Source: Eumeta japonica
Lineage: Eukaryota > Arthropoda > Insecta > Lepidoptera > Psychidae
Length of the DNA: 64,000 nucleotides
Direction: 5' to 3'
Assembly: GCA_005406025.1 (NCBI GenBank)
Contig: BGZK01002092.1
Span: forward strand, 1-64,000
The notes below the pieces were generated by a model. The model made no database searches, was not told the origin of the DNA, and saw nothing but the letters and a program-made list of their open reading frames with translations. The position numbers were made by a program, and so were the translations under genes. Shown one piece after another: positions 12,667-24,612 of this stretch (position 1 is the stretch's first letter; every line of letters starts with the position of its first letter).

Positions 12667-14399
12667 ATGGCTAAACGGCAACTGACACAAAGTGAAATTC
12701 AACGTGCCCTTGTTGAAAGTGACGATGAAAACGTTTTTGTGCGTGAGTGCGATAATGATGATGAGAATTTTGCTGTTGACAGCTGTTCTGATAGTGAAAG
12801 TAGTGTGACAGAACCAGCATCTGAAAACGATGATGAACAATTATGGAGTGAGAGTGATGATGTACCATTACAAGAATACGTCTCAATTGCCACTTATGAA
12901 GGAAAAGATGGAACAACTTGGAAATCAGAACCTGACAGGCAAAGCCGAACGCCTCGACACAACATAATTCGCGGTGGTATTCATAAGGTGATTCTTCCTC
13001 CGGGACAAGCTATAATAGATCCGATAGACAGTTTCAGCCTTTTTTTCGACGATCACGTATTAGAAATAATAGTAAAATATACCAATACTGAAGGGCTTAA
13101 GAGTTTTACAAAATCGATGGAAATCAACAGACAAAATAGAAATGCAAGCATCTCTTGGTCTTTATTGACTATAGCGTCAATAAACAGGAGGTGTGGATTT
13201 TAAAGAATACTGGGACTCTATCTTTGGCAATCCAATATTTCGAGCTACAATGGGAAAAAATAGATTTGCTTCTTTATTACGATTCTTAAGATTCGATGAT
13301 AAAAATACTAGGTCCCTGAGAAAGTCAAAAGATAAACTTGCACCTATTACAGAATTATGGGAATACGTAAACCAAAACCTGAAAAAATTTTATTTGCCTG
13401 GAGAAAATCTCACTATTGACGAGCGGCTTGTACCTTTTCGAGGACGCGTATCATTCAAACAGTACCTACCCAGCAAACCTGATAAGTGTGGTATGAAAAT
13501 TTGGTGGATCTGTGACAGCAAAATTAGTTAGCCCCTATTTGGTACACCATATCTCGGAAAAGAAGGACAAAACAGGGCGGAAAATTTAGCGTACAATGTA
13601 GTCAACCAGTTATGTGAACCGAACCATACTTCCGAAGTAACAGAAATGTTCCTTTTGATAATTATTTCACGAGTATTGATGTCGCAAAATCTTTGGCACA
13701 AAATGGTCTTGCAATAGTTGGAACATTGAGAAAAATAAGACGTGTATACCTTCAAATTTTCAACCCAAGAAAACCCGCGATATTGAGTCTAATGTATTTG
13801 GATTTTATAAAAATATGACACTGGTCTTTTATGTACCAAGAAATAATCGTGCTGTAATTATTTTGTCTACGGTGCATCATGGAAAGGAAGATGTGAACAA
13901 AAACAACAAATCTGAAAGAAACTTGTACTACAACTCCACCAAGGGAGGTGTCGATACGCTGGACCAGATGGTTCATGAGTATACAGTTCGGCGTAAAACA
14001 AATAGGTGGCCAATTGCATTTTTTCAAATATTATAGATGTTGTTGGCATTGCATCGCTTATTATATGGAAAAATATACATCCTGATTGGAACTCACGTAA
14101 AAAATACACTTAGAAAACTATTTTTACGTGAAATCGCAACCGAGTTGGTAACACCTTATATACGGAGACGAAGCACGAAAGGACTATCAAGTTATCACTT
14201 AGTAATCATGCAAGACGTGGCAGGGTCAAATCAGGAAGCTACTCAATCATCTGAACCTGCTGCGAAAAGGAAGAAGCGTTTTATATTTGCCCTTCGAAAT
14301 TATCAAGGGCTTCTAAACAATGTTTTGATAAATGCAATCGCAATGTCTGCTCTGAACATTCTGAAAAAAAAATTATATGTAATATCTGTAAGTAAATAA
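12667..14399 (+). pseudogene. piggyBac-family transposase, broken by stops and frameshifts
   Basis: The coding remnant starts at ATG 12667 with an acidic, Ser/Asp-rich N-terminus, typical of the family. The core is recognisable but spread over several frames. The frame changes near 13190, before NPIFRATMGKNRF and LRFLRFDDK. TIDERLVPFRGR with the first catalytic Asp follows near 13410-13440. A TAG at 13529 ends that frame. FDNYFTS with the second Asp (near 13654) lies in a different frame, as does KGGVDTLDQM with the third Asp (near 13945-13975). A TAG follows at 14034. After another frame change near 14260-14310, a C-terminal Cys-rich zinc motif (CFDKCNRNVC, CNIC) reads to a TAA at 14397. All three catalytic Asp survive, but no intact protein can be made. 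Family assignment is firm and loss of function is clear. Confidence 0.9.
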
Positions 14400-14527
14400 G
14401 TGTAAATATACATTACTGAAATACATTGTACTGTTTTTTTCAATCAAAATATCTTTCTTTTCCTTTATCATACCTTATATTTATAAAATGAGTCTGTTGG
14501 ACACTACTGGTCAGTTACGTCACAAAA

Positions 14528-14551
14528 GCATTCTGGATAGTTAAGGGTTAA
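14528..14551 (-). repeat. right terminal inverted repeat and TTAA target site
   Basis: The element ends in GGG at 14545-14547 and is followed by TTAA (14548-14551), the expected target duplication. Confidence 0.8.
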
Positions 14552-17452
14552 AAAATATTACACATTAAAATGTTTTACGTTTTAAAATAAACAAGCGCCA
14601 TGCTCAGGAAACGCAATTACAACATATTCAAGATTGTCGGTTGGCGTCGAGGAAAATTGTGTGCAGTATTGCGAATTCAATCTCGGCCTTATATGGGCTC
14701 GAACAACGGCGTTTAGCGATAAGCCCTGCTATTCAAACTCTGCACCCGTATCGATTTGCCTACAGGAAAATTCAATTTTCCACTTCAATTCGAATGTCGA
14801 CTTCAAAACTAGTACATAAACGATTATAATTTAATGCGCTATGCATATATACGATGTAAAGAATCCCTTAGAGACGAGATTATTACAATAATTTTAATAT
14901 TGAAGAAAATATTACAGGCTGAATACGACGGGAAACACGTACAGTTTTAGTGATCGTTTAAATATGTGAACTAAAGGCATCGAAGGCTCACGACAGTAGA
15001 AAGTAAGTTATTTTTTTGTAGGCGTAACTTTAAAGTGTCCGAGAGTCGGTAGGCGGTGGTAGGCGTAGCGTGTTTTTCCTTGATGGATTCAGAGGTGTTC
15101 ATTTCATATCTTAGAGGTCCGCAGATACAAAACAAAAATGTAAACATATTTAATAATGCGACATCGCAAAGATAAATTTAAGGCATAGTACAAATGATAA
15201 ACTAGTTAATACACGATAAGCCCGTAGAATAAGAGGATTGTTAAAAATATTATGAAGTGCATTTCAATAAACATATTTTTTTTAAATATCTCATTTTAGT
15301 ATTCCAAGTGGTTCTTTATGAAAATATACTATGCGTTTACTTTAAATGCGTAAATTATTTTTAGAAATGTTTTTGAATAATGTAAAAAATTATATCGTAT
15401 GATGCGTCTATCATATTTTACTCAAATATTAATGCCCACAATATTACAATACATACATAAATATATTATATAGTTCCAAATGCTTACTTTAAACATTTAT
15501 AGGATTTCAATGTAATGAAATAAACACTATAGAAATAAACCAACGTTTTTTTTTGCCCCATTAAACAATGAAGTTGTTTTTTTTATGACCTGTTTCATTT
15601 TTCTAGTATAAATTGGTCTTTTGTTAGCGTAAATCGGTCACGTCATATATATCATCAGTATTTAACCGACGCAGTGACATAATACGATTTCGTTGTGTTT
15701 TGAACAATCACAGTACTGTGATACTGTGAGCGCTTTTTCGGTACACAGCGAATTGTTACGAGCCAAGAAATGTCAATCCATAACGAATACTGCTCTGCGT
15801 TTTTCTCTCGAAGACATCTTAAGATAATTAACGCTGTAAAACTTCAGGCCATTAAAATGATTAACAATATTACAGATGTTAAAGATCAATAAATGTGAAT
15901 ATCTTACGTGTATGTGTACAGACAACAACGTAACGAGAGTACAATGTATCATTGTTCTTTGCACTAAATAATAGTCTGAACTGTTAATAAACTTTTCAAG
16001 AAATTTAACTAATTGCGTCTCTGAAGGTTTTCGATTAAGCATGTAGGTTTTTCAGAATGTTCTACATTTACCGTGTACGCAGAAACTATATGATATGATA
16101 GAAATAAGAGTTAGAAATATATATTATAGGTAGACAAAGTATCTCTTTTGGCCCATTCAATAAGTTTTTGTTGTATGGTAGCAAATATAAAATTAGCAAA
16201 ACACAAACTTATCGCTGGAATCGTAAGAAATTATTTTTGGCGTTACAGAATACTTATAAATTCAGTATTTATTTTATTGGACAGAATGTAAAAGTTTTAA
16301 TACTTATGTTGTCGTCGAAGAAGAAAAACGTTGATGTCTTATTGCGTTCGTAAGAAATTCACGTTATTTGTAATTCTATAATTATAAAAAATCACTCCTT
16401 TTCGTAGTTTCGTTATGGTAAAGTTTTATTCTACCATAAGTTTCCTAAGTAAAATATCTCAAGATTCTAAAAAGACAAACAGGAAATCATGTCTACTGAA
16501 AGAATAGCCCTTAGGTGGAAAAAATAAGAAATAAAATGAGTCTGGGCTGAAAACTGAGCACGCTTCTTTCTTTTTCACGTCGCACTACTTATTCGACAAG
16601 GTGAAAGCCTTGTTACGACAAACACCAATTGTCTTAAGATGTAACGATTTGATTCTGTACAATTTTCAATATGTTACATATTTTTTCGTTACATTCGTTT
16701 GATTCAAATTTGCCGATCGTATATAATTACACAAATCACATTCATTTATATAAGTAAAATACGAATGATAAAAATACAATGCAAATTAAATGACATCCGA
16801 ATAATAGTTAATTTATAAATTAATATTTTTGTTTCAAAATTAATTTTGCATTATTATAAAAAATTGAAAAAGGAATCATAAGATTCTTATAGAAAACAAG
16901 GAATAAATTAATAATATGATTTTTTATACAATAATAATGTATGGAAATTTTCTTACTAGATTTAGAATTTATGTTATAACTCAAGGTAACAGGTTATTGT
17001 GTCGGAATGTGGAAACTTTGCTGAGAAAAAAAAACATCCAAATTTAAAATTACGTTCTTCTTAACCCGGTAGGCCGTAAGCAATAAATTTGGAGGTATGT
17101 TAAAGAATAATAGAAGATATTGCAAAATAAGTGAATTTACTATGACAATACAAAATTTTCTTCAACTTTCTGTCTAGATTAGGAATAGATTAGGAATAAA
17201 TACATGGGTTGAAAGTGTTTTTTTTTCTAGTGAAAGAGCTCGAAGTTTCTAGTAAGGTTTTAAAATTAAGAAGAAAACGACACCTGAACTCAAAAACCAA
17301 TATTTTCTTCAGTGAAAACTTCTTTATAGAAATAATGTACAACATCAACGTTTCCTTCACTCGATAAACTTTTCGGATGATACTCGAGAAAAAGGGTTTC
17401 ATCTAAATTTCCAAAGTTTCCGCACCGAACACACTGAAAATGTGCAACTCAC
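14552..17452. other. Egfr intron 1, remaining upstream part
   Basis: AT-rich non-coding DNA with frequent homopolymer T and A runs. Open frames here are short and without recognisable motifs, for example a minus-strand frame at 15773-16042. I see no exon or repeat I can name. Confidence 0.6.
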
Positions 17453-17579
17453 TTTTCCCTTTAACGAATTCGGATCCGTGTTTGTCGTGGTGCGGGCGCG
17501 GGTGCTCGGGCCGCCGGTGGTGCGCGCCGGCCGCGACCGCTACCAAAGCTAGACACAACAGCGCCCGCGACGCTGCCAT
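17453..17579 (-). CDS. Egfr: EGF receptor, first coding exon (signal peptide)
   Basis: This short exon encodes 42 residues from ATG at 17579. The preceding in-frame codons include a TGA stop, so the start is well defined. The N-terminus is a classical signal peptide: MAAS, Arg, then a Leu/Val/Ala core ending AVAAGA, with cleavage likely after Ala19. A His/Arg/Pro-rich linker follows, then SEFVKGK. The exon ends AAAA at a consensus donor GTGAGT (17452-17447), leaving one base. Joined to TA at 3871 it gives Ile, so the junction reads EFVKGK-I-CIGT. A Drosophila EGFR isoform reads EFVKGKICIGT at the same junction, and the phase fits exactly. The GC- and CpG-rich codon use contrasts with the AT-rich surroundings. 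Confidence 0.9.
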
Positions 17580-17720
17580 GCTTCGAGAGCATCACTTACG
17601 CACAGCACACTACCGCTCGCAGCGGGCGGACATCGTCGACTGCTTGGAGCTTTAGGCAGCGGCACGGCGGCCGGTGAGGCGCGCCGCGGACATACAACTC
17701 CGATAGACACGGCACGATTA
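17580..17720 (-). promoter_or_regulatory. Egfr: Egfr 5' leader and probable promoter (CpG-rich)
   Basis: The sequence just upstream of the Egfr start codon is CpG-rich and stands out from its AT-rich surroundings. I see no polypyrimidine-AG acceptor close to the start, so the exon probably includes its own transcription start. No TATA box is evident. A GTAAGT donor-like string at 17600-17595 lies in the leader, but I found no matching acceptor before the start codon. The exact start site cannot be fixed by eye. Confidence 0.45.
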
Positions 17721-17785
17721 TTTCCATCCCAAATTTATTTATGGCAGGTAACGAAAATATGGTTGCAAAAGAAACCAAGTGTGGA

Positions 17786-17922
17786 AGCGGAGTCAAGATG
17801 AGACTAGATCGTTTTCAGAATCGAGAAAAAGAAGCGGAATAGGAATTGAGATCAAACCGGAAACGGGATCGGATTTAAGAATCAAAATGAGTCGCGAAAC
17901 GAGACGAGGTCGGGATCGACGG
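17786..17922. repeat. degenerate GGAATC-type hexamer array
   Basis: Loosely periodic 6-bp units of the type GGAATC/GAGATC/GGGATC run through this stretch (minus-strand form GATTCC/GATCCC). The same pattern occurs at 22629-22715, 26424-26835, 39934-39985, 40412-40488, 48946-49020 and 53139-53206. This copy lies about 0.2 kb upstream of the Egfr start codon. Confidence 0.55.
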
Positions 17923-20690
17923 AAACTTAGAGGAATACGGTCTATACTGACGCAAGCGAAACCGCGTATACGACATGTAGTAATAAAAAGGAGCCGCAGC
18001 CACGATGTTTCCTAGGAAATCGATGGAGATCCAAAAACGGGAATGTTCAGTCAGCCATCTTTGCTGCACTTTTTATAAAATATTGCAATAGACTCTTTCC
18101 TTCGTTATAACACGAGTAAATTCTCTTGAGGGCAGTATCTCTTTGTCGTTTTTACAGTACATTTCCTTTTTATAAAACATATGGTCGCATATATTGGGTT
18201 ATTAAATTCAAAATTTTAATCATAATAAATCTTTATTCAATATTTTAGATTAAAATGAAAATTTCCAGTATAAAAATATGACATATTAGCTTACAGTCTG
18301 ATTCTTTGTTCTTCGTTTTGACCCCGTCACATTTATGAGATTCAGTTGAAGCATCGGGCTCTGTTATTACTTTATCTCTTGGAGATTTGGTTTATAAGTA
18401 AATTCCTATACGAAGGACATAGCTCGCCTTTCAGAAGGAGTTAACTGCCGCTTATGCATAAAACACTGTTCGTTTGAACGGATAAGCATGCCTTGTATGT
18501 TTAAATTATTTTAAGGTTATCAAACGTGGGTCAGGTTTAGTCTTTGAAAAACATCCGTCTACATGATTAATGATGTTTATTTAGATCACATTTCTGTTTG
18601 TCAGTATTTGTAAATCTTTACGTACATATGACGCATGACTTGGAAGAGTGATAACGCTTAAATTGCAGTTTTATGCATTTCGTTGTTGTAATTAATAACA
18701 AATGGTAGGCATATGATTGTGAACAGTACTAGCTGACGACGAATTCTTTATGCATAATGAAACGCTTGTTTATGACGTATATGATGTGAGTTTCATAAAA
18801 ACCATATATAAGTATGCAAGAAGAAACAAAAAAAAAGGGGAAACAATGCAAATAGAATGTTCCTAATTCCTAAACCTTGTTAAATAAGCAAAATTATTAT
18901 TACCTTTTACTTTTGGTTTAATTTGTTCAGAAAGAATTGTAAACATGTACAGTAATACCTCGAAAGCATCATATTGAATGCGCATCAATAACACTATAAA
19001 TTAAACTTCAACATATTTTTTACTCGATTTCAAAAATTGATATCGCATCACCAATATTTCGTATTAAGACGAACCTGATTTTTACCCTTTTTTTTTTTAG
19101 GACGAATTAATCTTAACGCAGCTAACGGGAAGTGTTAGTAGGTAGAAATCGTAACGTAAGAAAAAAGCGTTATGCCCCCTCCATTGGATTGTTAGCGACT
19201 CTTTCTCTCTCCATCTTTATAAGGGAAGCTAGTTAACTAAGCAAGTGTGGTGACAGCCGCGTGCGGCGCGGCATTAATTTCGTTTTTCACCATTTTGGTG
19301 AAAATATCTACTATTGTGTTGCATGCATTTGTAATGAATAATAATGTCATTGAGGTAATTTTATTTATAATTGTTTTCCGATTTTATTATAGTTCTGGAG
19401 ATGAAGTTTTCAATTGTAAGTCTTTAATAAACACATATTATACACATAAAAGCGATATCTATTATCGATTTCAAAAATTACATAATTGTGCAACTGGACG
19501 AACTTAATTTTAACATAGCGCTGTTTAGTCGTTCATTTAGTGTTTTTTATATAACTTACAATTCACTATTTTATGTGTATTATATTCAATTTTAAGTAAG
19601 TGATTATTTTTCATAAGTTATTATTTTGTATTTCTAGTTTAAATACTCTAAAAATTGTTAATTTATTCCACTGTTCCTGTTATTTAATATAACATAAAAT
19701 GTATAAAGCGAAAAGATGTCCTACGACACCTCTCACTAATTTCATTACGTACGTTATGTATTTATAATAATTTCTCATATTTTATTGATTAAATGTAGTT
19801 GTGGCTGTGTATGTTTGTGGATACATTCCTGTATCTTCCAATTGCTCTACAGATTTTAGCAAATTGGATGCTTTTCACTTCGTTGGCCAAGAGTAATAAA
19901 TAGATTTTAACATACACTTTGCCAGTAAGCTCTACTAGTTGCCAGATTTTGACAAACAAAATGTCTCTTTATTAAATTACAGAATAATATACATACTAAT
20001 TATAGTAATGTATGTAGAAATCAATATTTTACCGTATTTACTAAGTCATTTGATGGATTTTAATAAATTGAATGTCTCTGACATTTTATTGGTTTGTTAG
20101 CAAAGACTGGTTTTAAAATTTTATATATAGATGAATTTTTGATGTCCTTTTTAGTGGATAGTGTGATAGACATTTTTTTTATTCAAAAACACAAACAAAT
20201 TTGAAATCAAGTCAATAAATCATTATCGTTGATTTAGAAGGAACACTCTAAAAGGGTTCAAATATATTCATGTTCAGAAGCCGTGAAAATCTATCATTAA
20301 CCGAGTGAATTACAAAAAACTTTTATATTAGACCTGCTTCGAAAGTACTTTAATACTTTTACATAAAAAAGTACATTTTTTTACGTGCAGTTGTGTGAAT
20401 TTTTGAATGACATCAAAAGACAATCCAATTGTCATAACTCATAAATCATTTGGAATATCAATGAAAACACAATCACAGCTTTATCACAAGACTATCCGTT
20501 AAGTGGTATTTCTGTTGTACTAACTTCTAACTCCACAAGTACATTTTTTGGTGTTGAAAGTTTGAGTACAAGAATATAATGCGAAATAATGGAATTCTAA
20601 CTTAATGCAAAATGAAACATCAACTAATTAGGTCTCAAAATTTGAAAAACTTCCAAAACCTAGCACGCCGCACCACCGCCGCGAGTGGAT
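17923..20690. other. intergenic, no gene seen
   Basis: AT-rich DNA with many T and A runs. I see no coding exon, RNA gene or named repeat. Confidence 0.6.
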
Positions 20691-20739
20691 GTCATTCCTA
20701 GTCGCGTATTAGCGCTTTCGCTTTGTACTTTCTCTTTTC

Positions 20740-20940
20740 ATACACAATATTTTTCAACACGACAAAGTCGACGAATTCGCAGGGCGCTGCGTTCTTGGAA
20801 CGTCGTCGTATCGCATAAGATCGAACTGTTCGACCCGCGACTGCGCATAGCGGCCGCCTCTGCGGGTGCGTAGGCCCGCGCCGGCGGCGCAGCCCCCGCG
20901 GGCGCGCCGCGCGAAAGGGACGGCGCGCATCTCAGGTATG
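20740..20940 (+). promoter_or_regulatory. CpG-rich patch with a consensus 5' splice site; possible first exon
   Basis: An island of dense CG dinucleotides (about 20830-20930) stands out from AT-rich flanks. It ends in ATCTCAG|GTATGT, a textbook donor on the plus strand with GT at 20936-20937. This is what a non-coding first exon and CpG-rich promoter would look like. It would be transcribed away from Egfr, whose start lies 3.3 kb to the left. No downstream exon could be recognised, so this is tentative. The minus strand has a signal-peptide-like open frame starting at 21005 but no convincing splice partner. Confidence 0.3.
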
Positions 20941-22628
20941 TGGTTGAGTTGTGTCCACACTAAAAACACGAAAATAAAACGTAACGAAAATTCAATAACA
21001 CGCATTATAATAAAAAAAAGCCGCTTTGGATGCTGCCGCCGTGTACGTTTTAATATTCGAAATCGTATTACAATCTCTTTTTTTAGCAATAATAAATACG
21101 CAATATTGTTTATTTTATTTTCGAAAATGGAGGTGATTTTTTTTAATTAATATTGTTTAATGATTTTCATGTAAGCATCGTGCATATTAAGAACATTAAA
21201 TTTTCTGTTTTTTGTACTCTCCAAATACGCATTCGTAAACTATAATATTATAACTGTACGTATGTGTATGTATACAGGAATTACAGGATGTATACAGGAA
21301 TTAGTATTTAGCAATAAATATTCGTAATTGATTCAATTTAACAAGTCATTTTTATTTCTGTTCTTTTCCTTGCCATCTATATTACGTGAATTTTTACCAC
21401 AATTTTATTATTAATTTAATTTTTTAGAATTTATATTGCTTAATATTTAACCTGTAAATGACATCAATCGATGAAGCAGGTGCCCTTCGTCTCGCCATAA
21501 GAGTTCAACGGGCGCATAACAAGACCGAAATAAACATTGATTAAGTATACTTCAGAAATTTGTATTACTTTTACTAAAATTTATCACTTGCCAATTTCAA
21601 ATTATTTTAATTAAATTACGATAATTAAAAAAAAATCATTACAATGTTAGTATATTAAAAAGAATAGTCTAGTCGAAAATAATAACATAAAAAGAATCGA
21701 ATTTTTAGATTACTGTGTGATTACTGTGATTACTAATTAAAATATTTATAGCTACATTTATATTATAATTTCTTAGTTTCGCTCTCAAAAAAAAACTCGC
21801 GTAGGTCATCACCCCATACGTTAATGGGGTGTTTGTTTTCATCATTTTCTTTATGTAGAGCCAAAATAAAAACGAGCCCGGTTTTAATAAGCCGTTGACA
21901 CGTCCCGCGCGGGCGAAGCAGTAAACAGAACTTAGCTATATAGAAAGAATACGCGATGACTGCGTAAATTCGTTTCGCGCCTTCCTACACCGGCGTCGGA
22001 ACGGGGTATGGCGGCGGGCCCTATGTGAGCCCGCCCACACGCCTATTTCGTGCGGAGGTTACGTACATAATAATGTCTCGCCATAAATAATACACCAGCT
22101 AAAACAACATCGGCTACCTTATTAGGCCAACGCGAAATGTAATACGTAATTAAGCGATGGAATCGTTGCATCGACGGCGATACTGTTCGATGGTAGCGGC
22201 CGGACGCCCATTTTGGATAGCATAATTGTTATATTTTTAAAATATGAAGACCTGCGGATAAATTAGGGTTCTAATTTAAAACAAAATTCGATGAACTAAT
22301 CGGTCAGATTGTTTAATATTCTCATGTTACTTTTATATAACACACTGTTCTGTTTTTTATTTTATATATTTTTGTTACATGTTTCCTTTTTAACCCTCTC
22401 CATAAGTAAAAAGTTGGAACGGATATGTCTTTTCTTTATGGCCGTTAGTAGCGGATGAAAATTTAAATAAAAAGCCATAAGGGAAACAAATAAGAGAAGA
22501 AGTGTGCGGGGGCTTGCAAAATGCTATTTTGTGCGGATACTTAGCCGAGACCTTTGTTCATATTCCATCCTTTATTTATAGTTATAATTGCGATATTAAA
22601 TGCACGAAATCCAGAATATCTTATATAA
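20941..22628. other. intergenic, with a GC-rich patch at about 21880-22050
   Basis: The stretch is AT-rich apart from 21880-22050, where several CG-rich runs occur. A 20-bp unit TGTATACAGGAATTACAGGA at 21269-21288 is repeated once, partially, at 21289-21303. No exon is recognised. Confidence 0.5.
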
Positions 22629-22715
22629 GAACGCGGAACCGGCGCAGTAGCGGAAATCAAGATACCAAAAGAAAATATAGGCCTTGGATTTAACACGGAT
22701 GTCAGTCCGAAGCGC
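22629..22715. repeat. degenerate hexamer array
   Basis: Shows the same GCGGAA/GGAAATC-type degenerate periodicity as the array at 17786-17922, in the same orientation. Confidence 0.35.
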
Positions 22716-22839
22716 GCCACTGGTGTGACTTTATACGATTTTGTTAACATTTTTGTTTTGCATACGAAAAACCTTGTCCTGTCATGTTCTATTATCCACC
22801 GAACCGGGCACACTTTTTAAAATTTCCTTCATATTAAAG

Positions 22840-22915
22840 GGCTTCACCCAGTTGAGGTTGAAGGCTGCAACGATCGTTGTCACCAGTGGGGTGACCCATG
22901 AGAGCCACAGTTTAT
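22840..22915. repeat. fragment related to the SINE-like family at 28.2 and 38.8 kb
   Basis: The segment GGCTGCAACGATCGTTGTCA is close to GGCTGCTAACGATCGTCGCC at about 38808-38830, and both are followed by a CCAGTG motif. No tRNA-like head is evident, so it is probably a truncated copy. Confidence 0.4.
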
Positions 22916-24430
22916 GATACTGTAGTGACATTTAGTTTCACTTTAATAAAAAAATCGTTGGTCGAAATAACTGTTGTCGCGATTTTAACTCTACATTAAG
23001 CATAAAGCTTTTCATTGTATTTATGTCTTCAGAAGACATCATCATCATTGATGCTTCGTCTTCAGCCAGTGGTAATTAATTCTTATGCTCATTCTATTTC
23101 TTAATACCTTATAACGAGAGTGATATGAATATAGTCGATAGGTTTACATGAAGGCCATAGTAGCAGATTCTTCTGGTGCAACTTCGGGAGGAAATATTAC
23201 AATTTTCCCCCTTTTTTCTAATCTCGGGTTCTTTGGCATCATAATAAGTCAATTTCGTTATAAGTGTAATACAACGCCGTATCATAATGCAACTGTTGCA
23301 TGCGAAAATTGTTCATGCCTTAGGTATAAAATGATTACTTAATTTACGTCAACCAGATCCCTGCGCAATGTCATTACAGTCATTTGAATGGTGTAATTAA
23401 ACTGTTGTAACTATTAAAAAAATGAACACAATGACATATTATTTATTTTAAAATTATCGTAACGATATTCTTCTAAAAGCAGTCTCCGAACAAGAAACGT
23501 ATCCAAATTAGTCCGCAATGTCACTGAGCAAGTTTCGTTAATTAGAAATAAACTGAATATTAATGCGTCCGCCGCGAGATTCCACAATTATTACATTAGA
23601 AATGTAATGGCATCGTTTATCAAAATAATATCATTTTATCTTATTATTATTCACATTTGCACGCTAAACTAAAAATTTCAGATTCACCAAATCCAACAGT
23701 TGCCTAATTGGTATTATATTGTATTATCGAAAGAATTCAGTTTTAGAGTGACTTATGAAAAATAGGCAAATATACCGACAAAATAGGTCAATAAAGTGGG
23801 GCCACGCGCAATGTACATTTCCATAGTTATTCGTCACAATATGTGGATTAAAAACTTCTTTGAATTTAGAATTCCTTTGATATATGAACCCGTTGCTCGA
23901 GTCTGTGGTTTGACGTCTAAGAATGTCCAAAAACGGGCCCACTTAAGACGGGTGTTGAGATTGTTATATTTTTATACTTCCATTTAATTTTACACGGTTC
24001 ATAAACTTATATTTACTACATGTTTTACACAACCAACTATGTAATGTAAGTAATTTTTAATAAAAATTTGTACGAAACTTTTGCTTTTGACGTCACCAAG
24101 TACATTTTATAAGTTGGTGGATTATTACTCGTTACAAAGCCTACTTTGCTGTGATAGTTTTTTTTTAACTTCGTTTTATATACTGTTCCTGTGAATTTTT
24201 TCGCAAATCCAAGAAAAACCATTTAGATGGTAGGGAGAGAAGCTCGATCCTAACAAAAATTAGCACTTCAAAGCTTAATATTTCGCATACTGATCTCTAA
24301 GTCGAAGAATGATTTATATAAACCCGCAATGTTTTTGAATGAGTTATCCAAATACAAAATGGGATTGACGAGAAAAAAATAATTCTCATTTTAAGTGTAA
24401 GTGGAGGTGTAAGAAGGTACCTTCAAAATT
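22916..24430. other. intergenic, no gene seen
   Basis: AT-rich non-coding DNA. Short open frames at 23148-23342, 23724-23942 and 23796-23987 overlap on both strands and show no motif. Confidence 0.55.
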
Positions 24431-24439
24431 TTTTTTTAA

Positions 24440-24612
24440 ATGGATTATTCTACCATTTTGTCAGCATGATATAGTCATACCAAATTTTATTTCTCTAGTT
24501 CTTAGTTTCTGAGCGAAACTGTAGACAGAAAGACAGACAGACGAACGGAAGGACGGACGGACATTGGCGGAACTATAAGGGTTCCTTGTTTACTATGGAA
24601 CCTTAACAGCAG
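24440..24612 (+). repeat. common lepidopteran-type interspersed repeat with GACA/GACG tetramer run
   Basis: The fragment has the features of a repeat I know from moth and butterfly introns. It contains a segment TTTCTGAGCGAAACTGTAGA, then a run of GACA, GAAC and GACG tetramers (about 24525-24562), then ATAAGGGTTCCTTGTTTAC. The element class is not certain. Confidence 0.5.

Larger units (their letters stand above)
12237..14547 (+). mobile_element. piggyBac-like DNA transposon, decayed, with both ends
   Basis: The element is 2311 bp long, which fits the piggyBac superfamily. Its ends are imperfect inverted repeats starting CCCTTAAC: the left end is at 12237, and the right end reads the same on the minus strand from 14547. 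The right end is followed by TTAA, the family's target duplication. The left flank is CGAA, so that copy of the duplication has mutated. A subterminal motif GTGTCCAACAGAC lies near 12445 and, inverted, near 14490; a diverged form AGTGTCTTGCGGACAC is near 12252. It sits in Egfr intron 1, antisense to Egfr. Confidence 0.88.
3872..17452 (-). other. Egfr: Egfr intron 1 (13.6 kb)
   Basis: The intron is bounded on the minus strand by AAAA|GTGAGT at 17452 and CTATTTCAG| at 3872, phase 1 on both sides (A + TA = Ile). Its content is AT-rich non-coding DNA plus a piggyBac-like element (12237-14547), an 18-bp-stem hairpin (3969-4009), a promoter-like site near 8.05 kb, and GC-richer patches at about 7720-8060, 9550-9850 and 11370-11530. 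I recognise no exon of another gene inside it. The intron matches the Drosophila position where alternative signal-peptide exons are spliced to the common exon. Confidence 0.85.

Noticed and set aside
20754..21089. Minus-strand signal-peptide-like frame as an alternative Egfr first exon
   Set aside because: An inner Met (21005) starts a plausible signal peptide, but no donor with the required one-base phase and a Lys-Val or Lys-Ile junction is visible.
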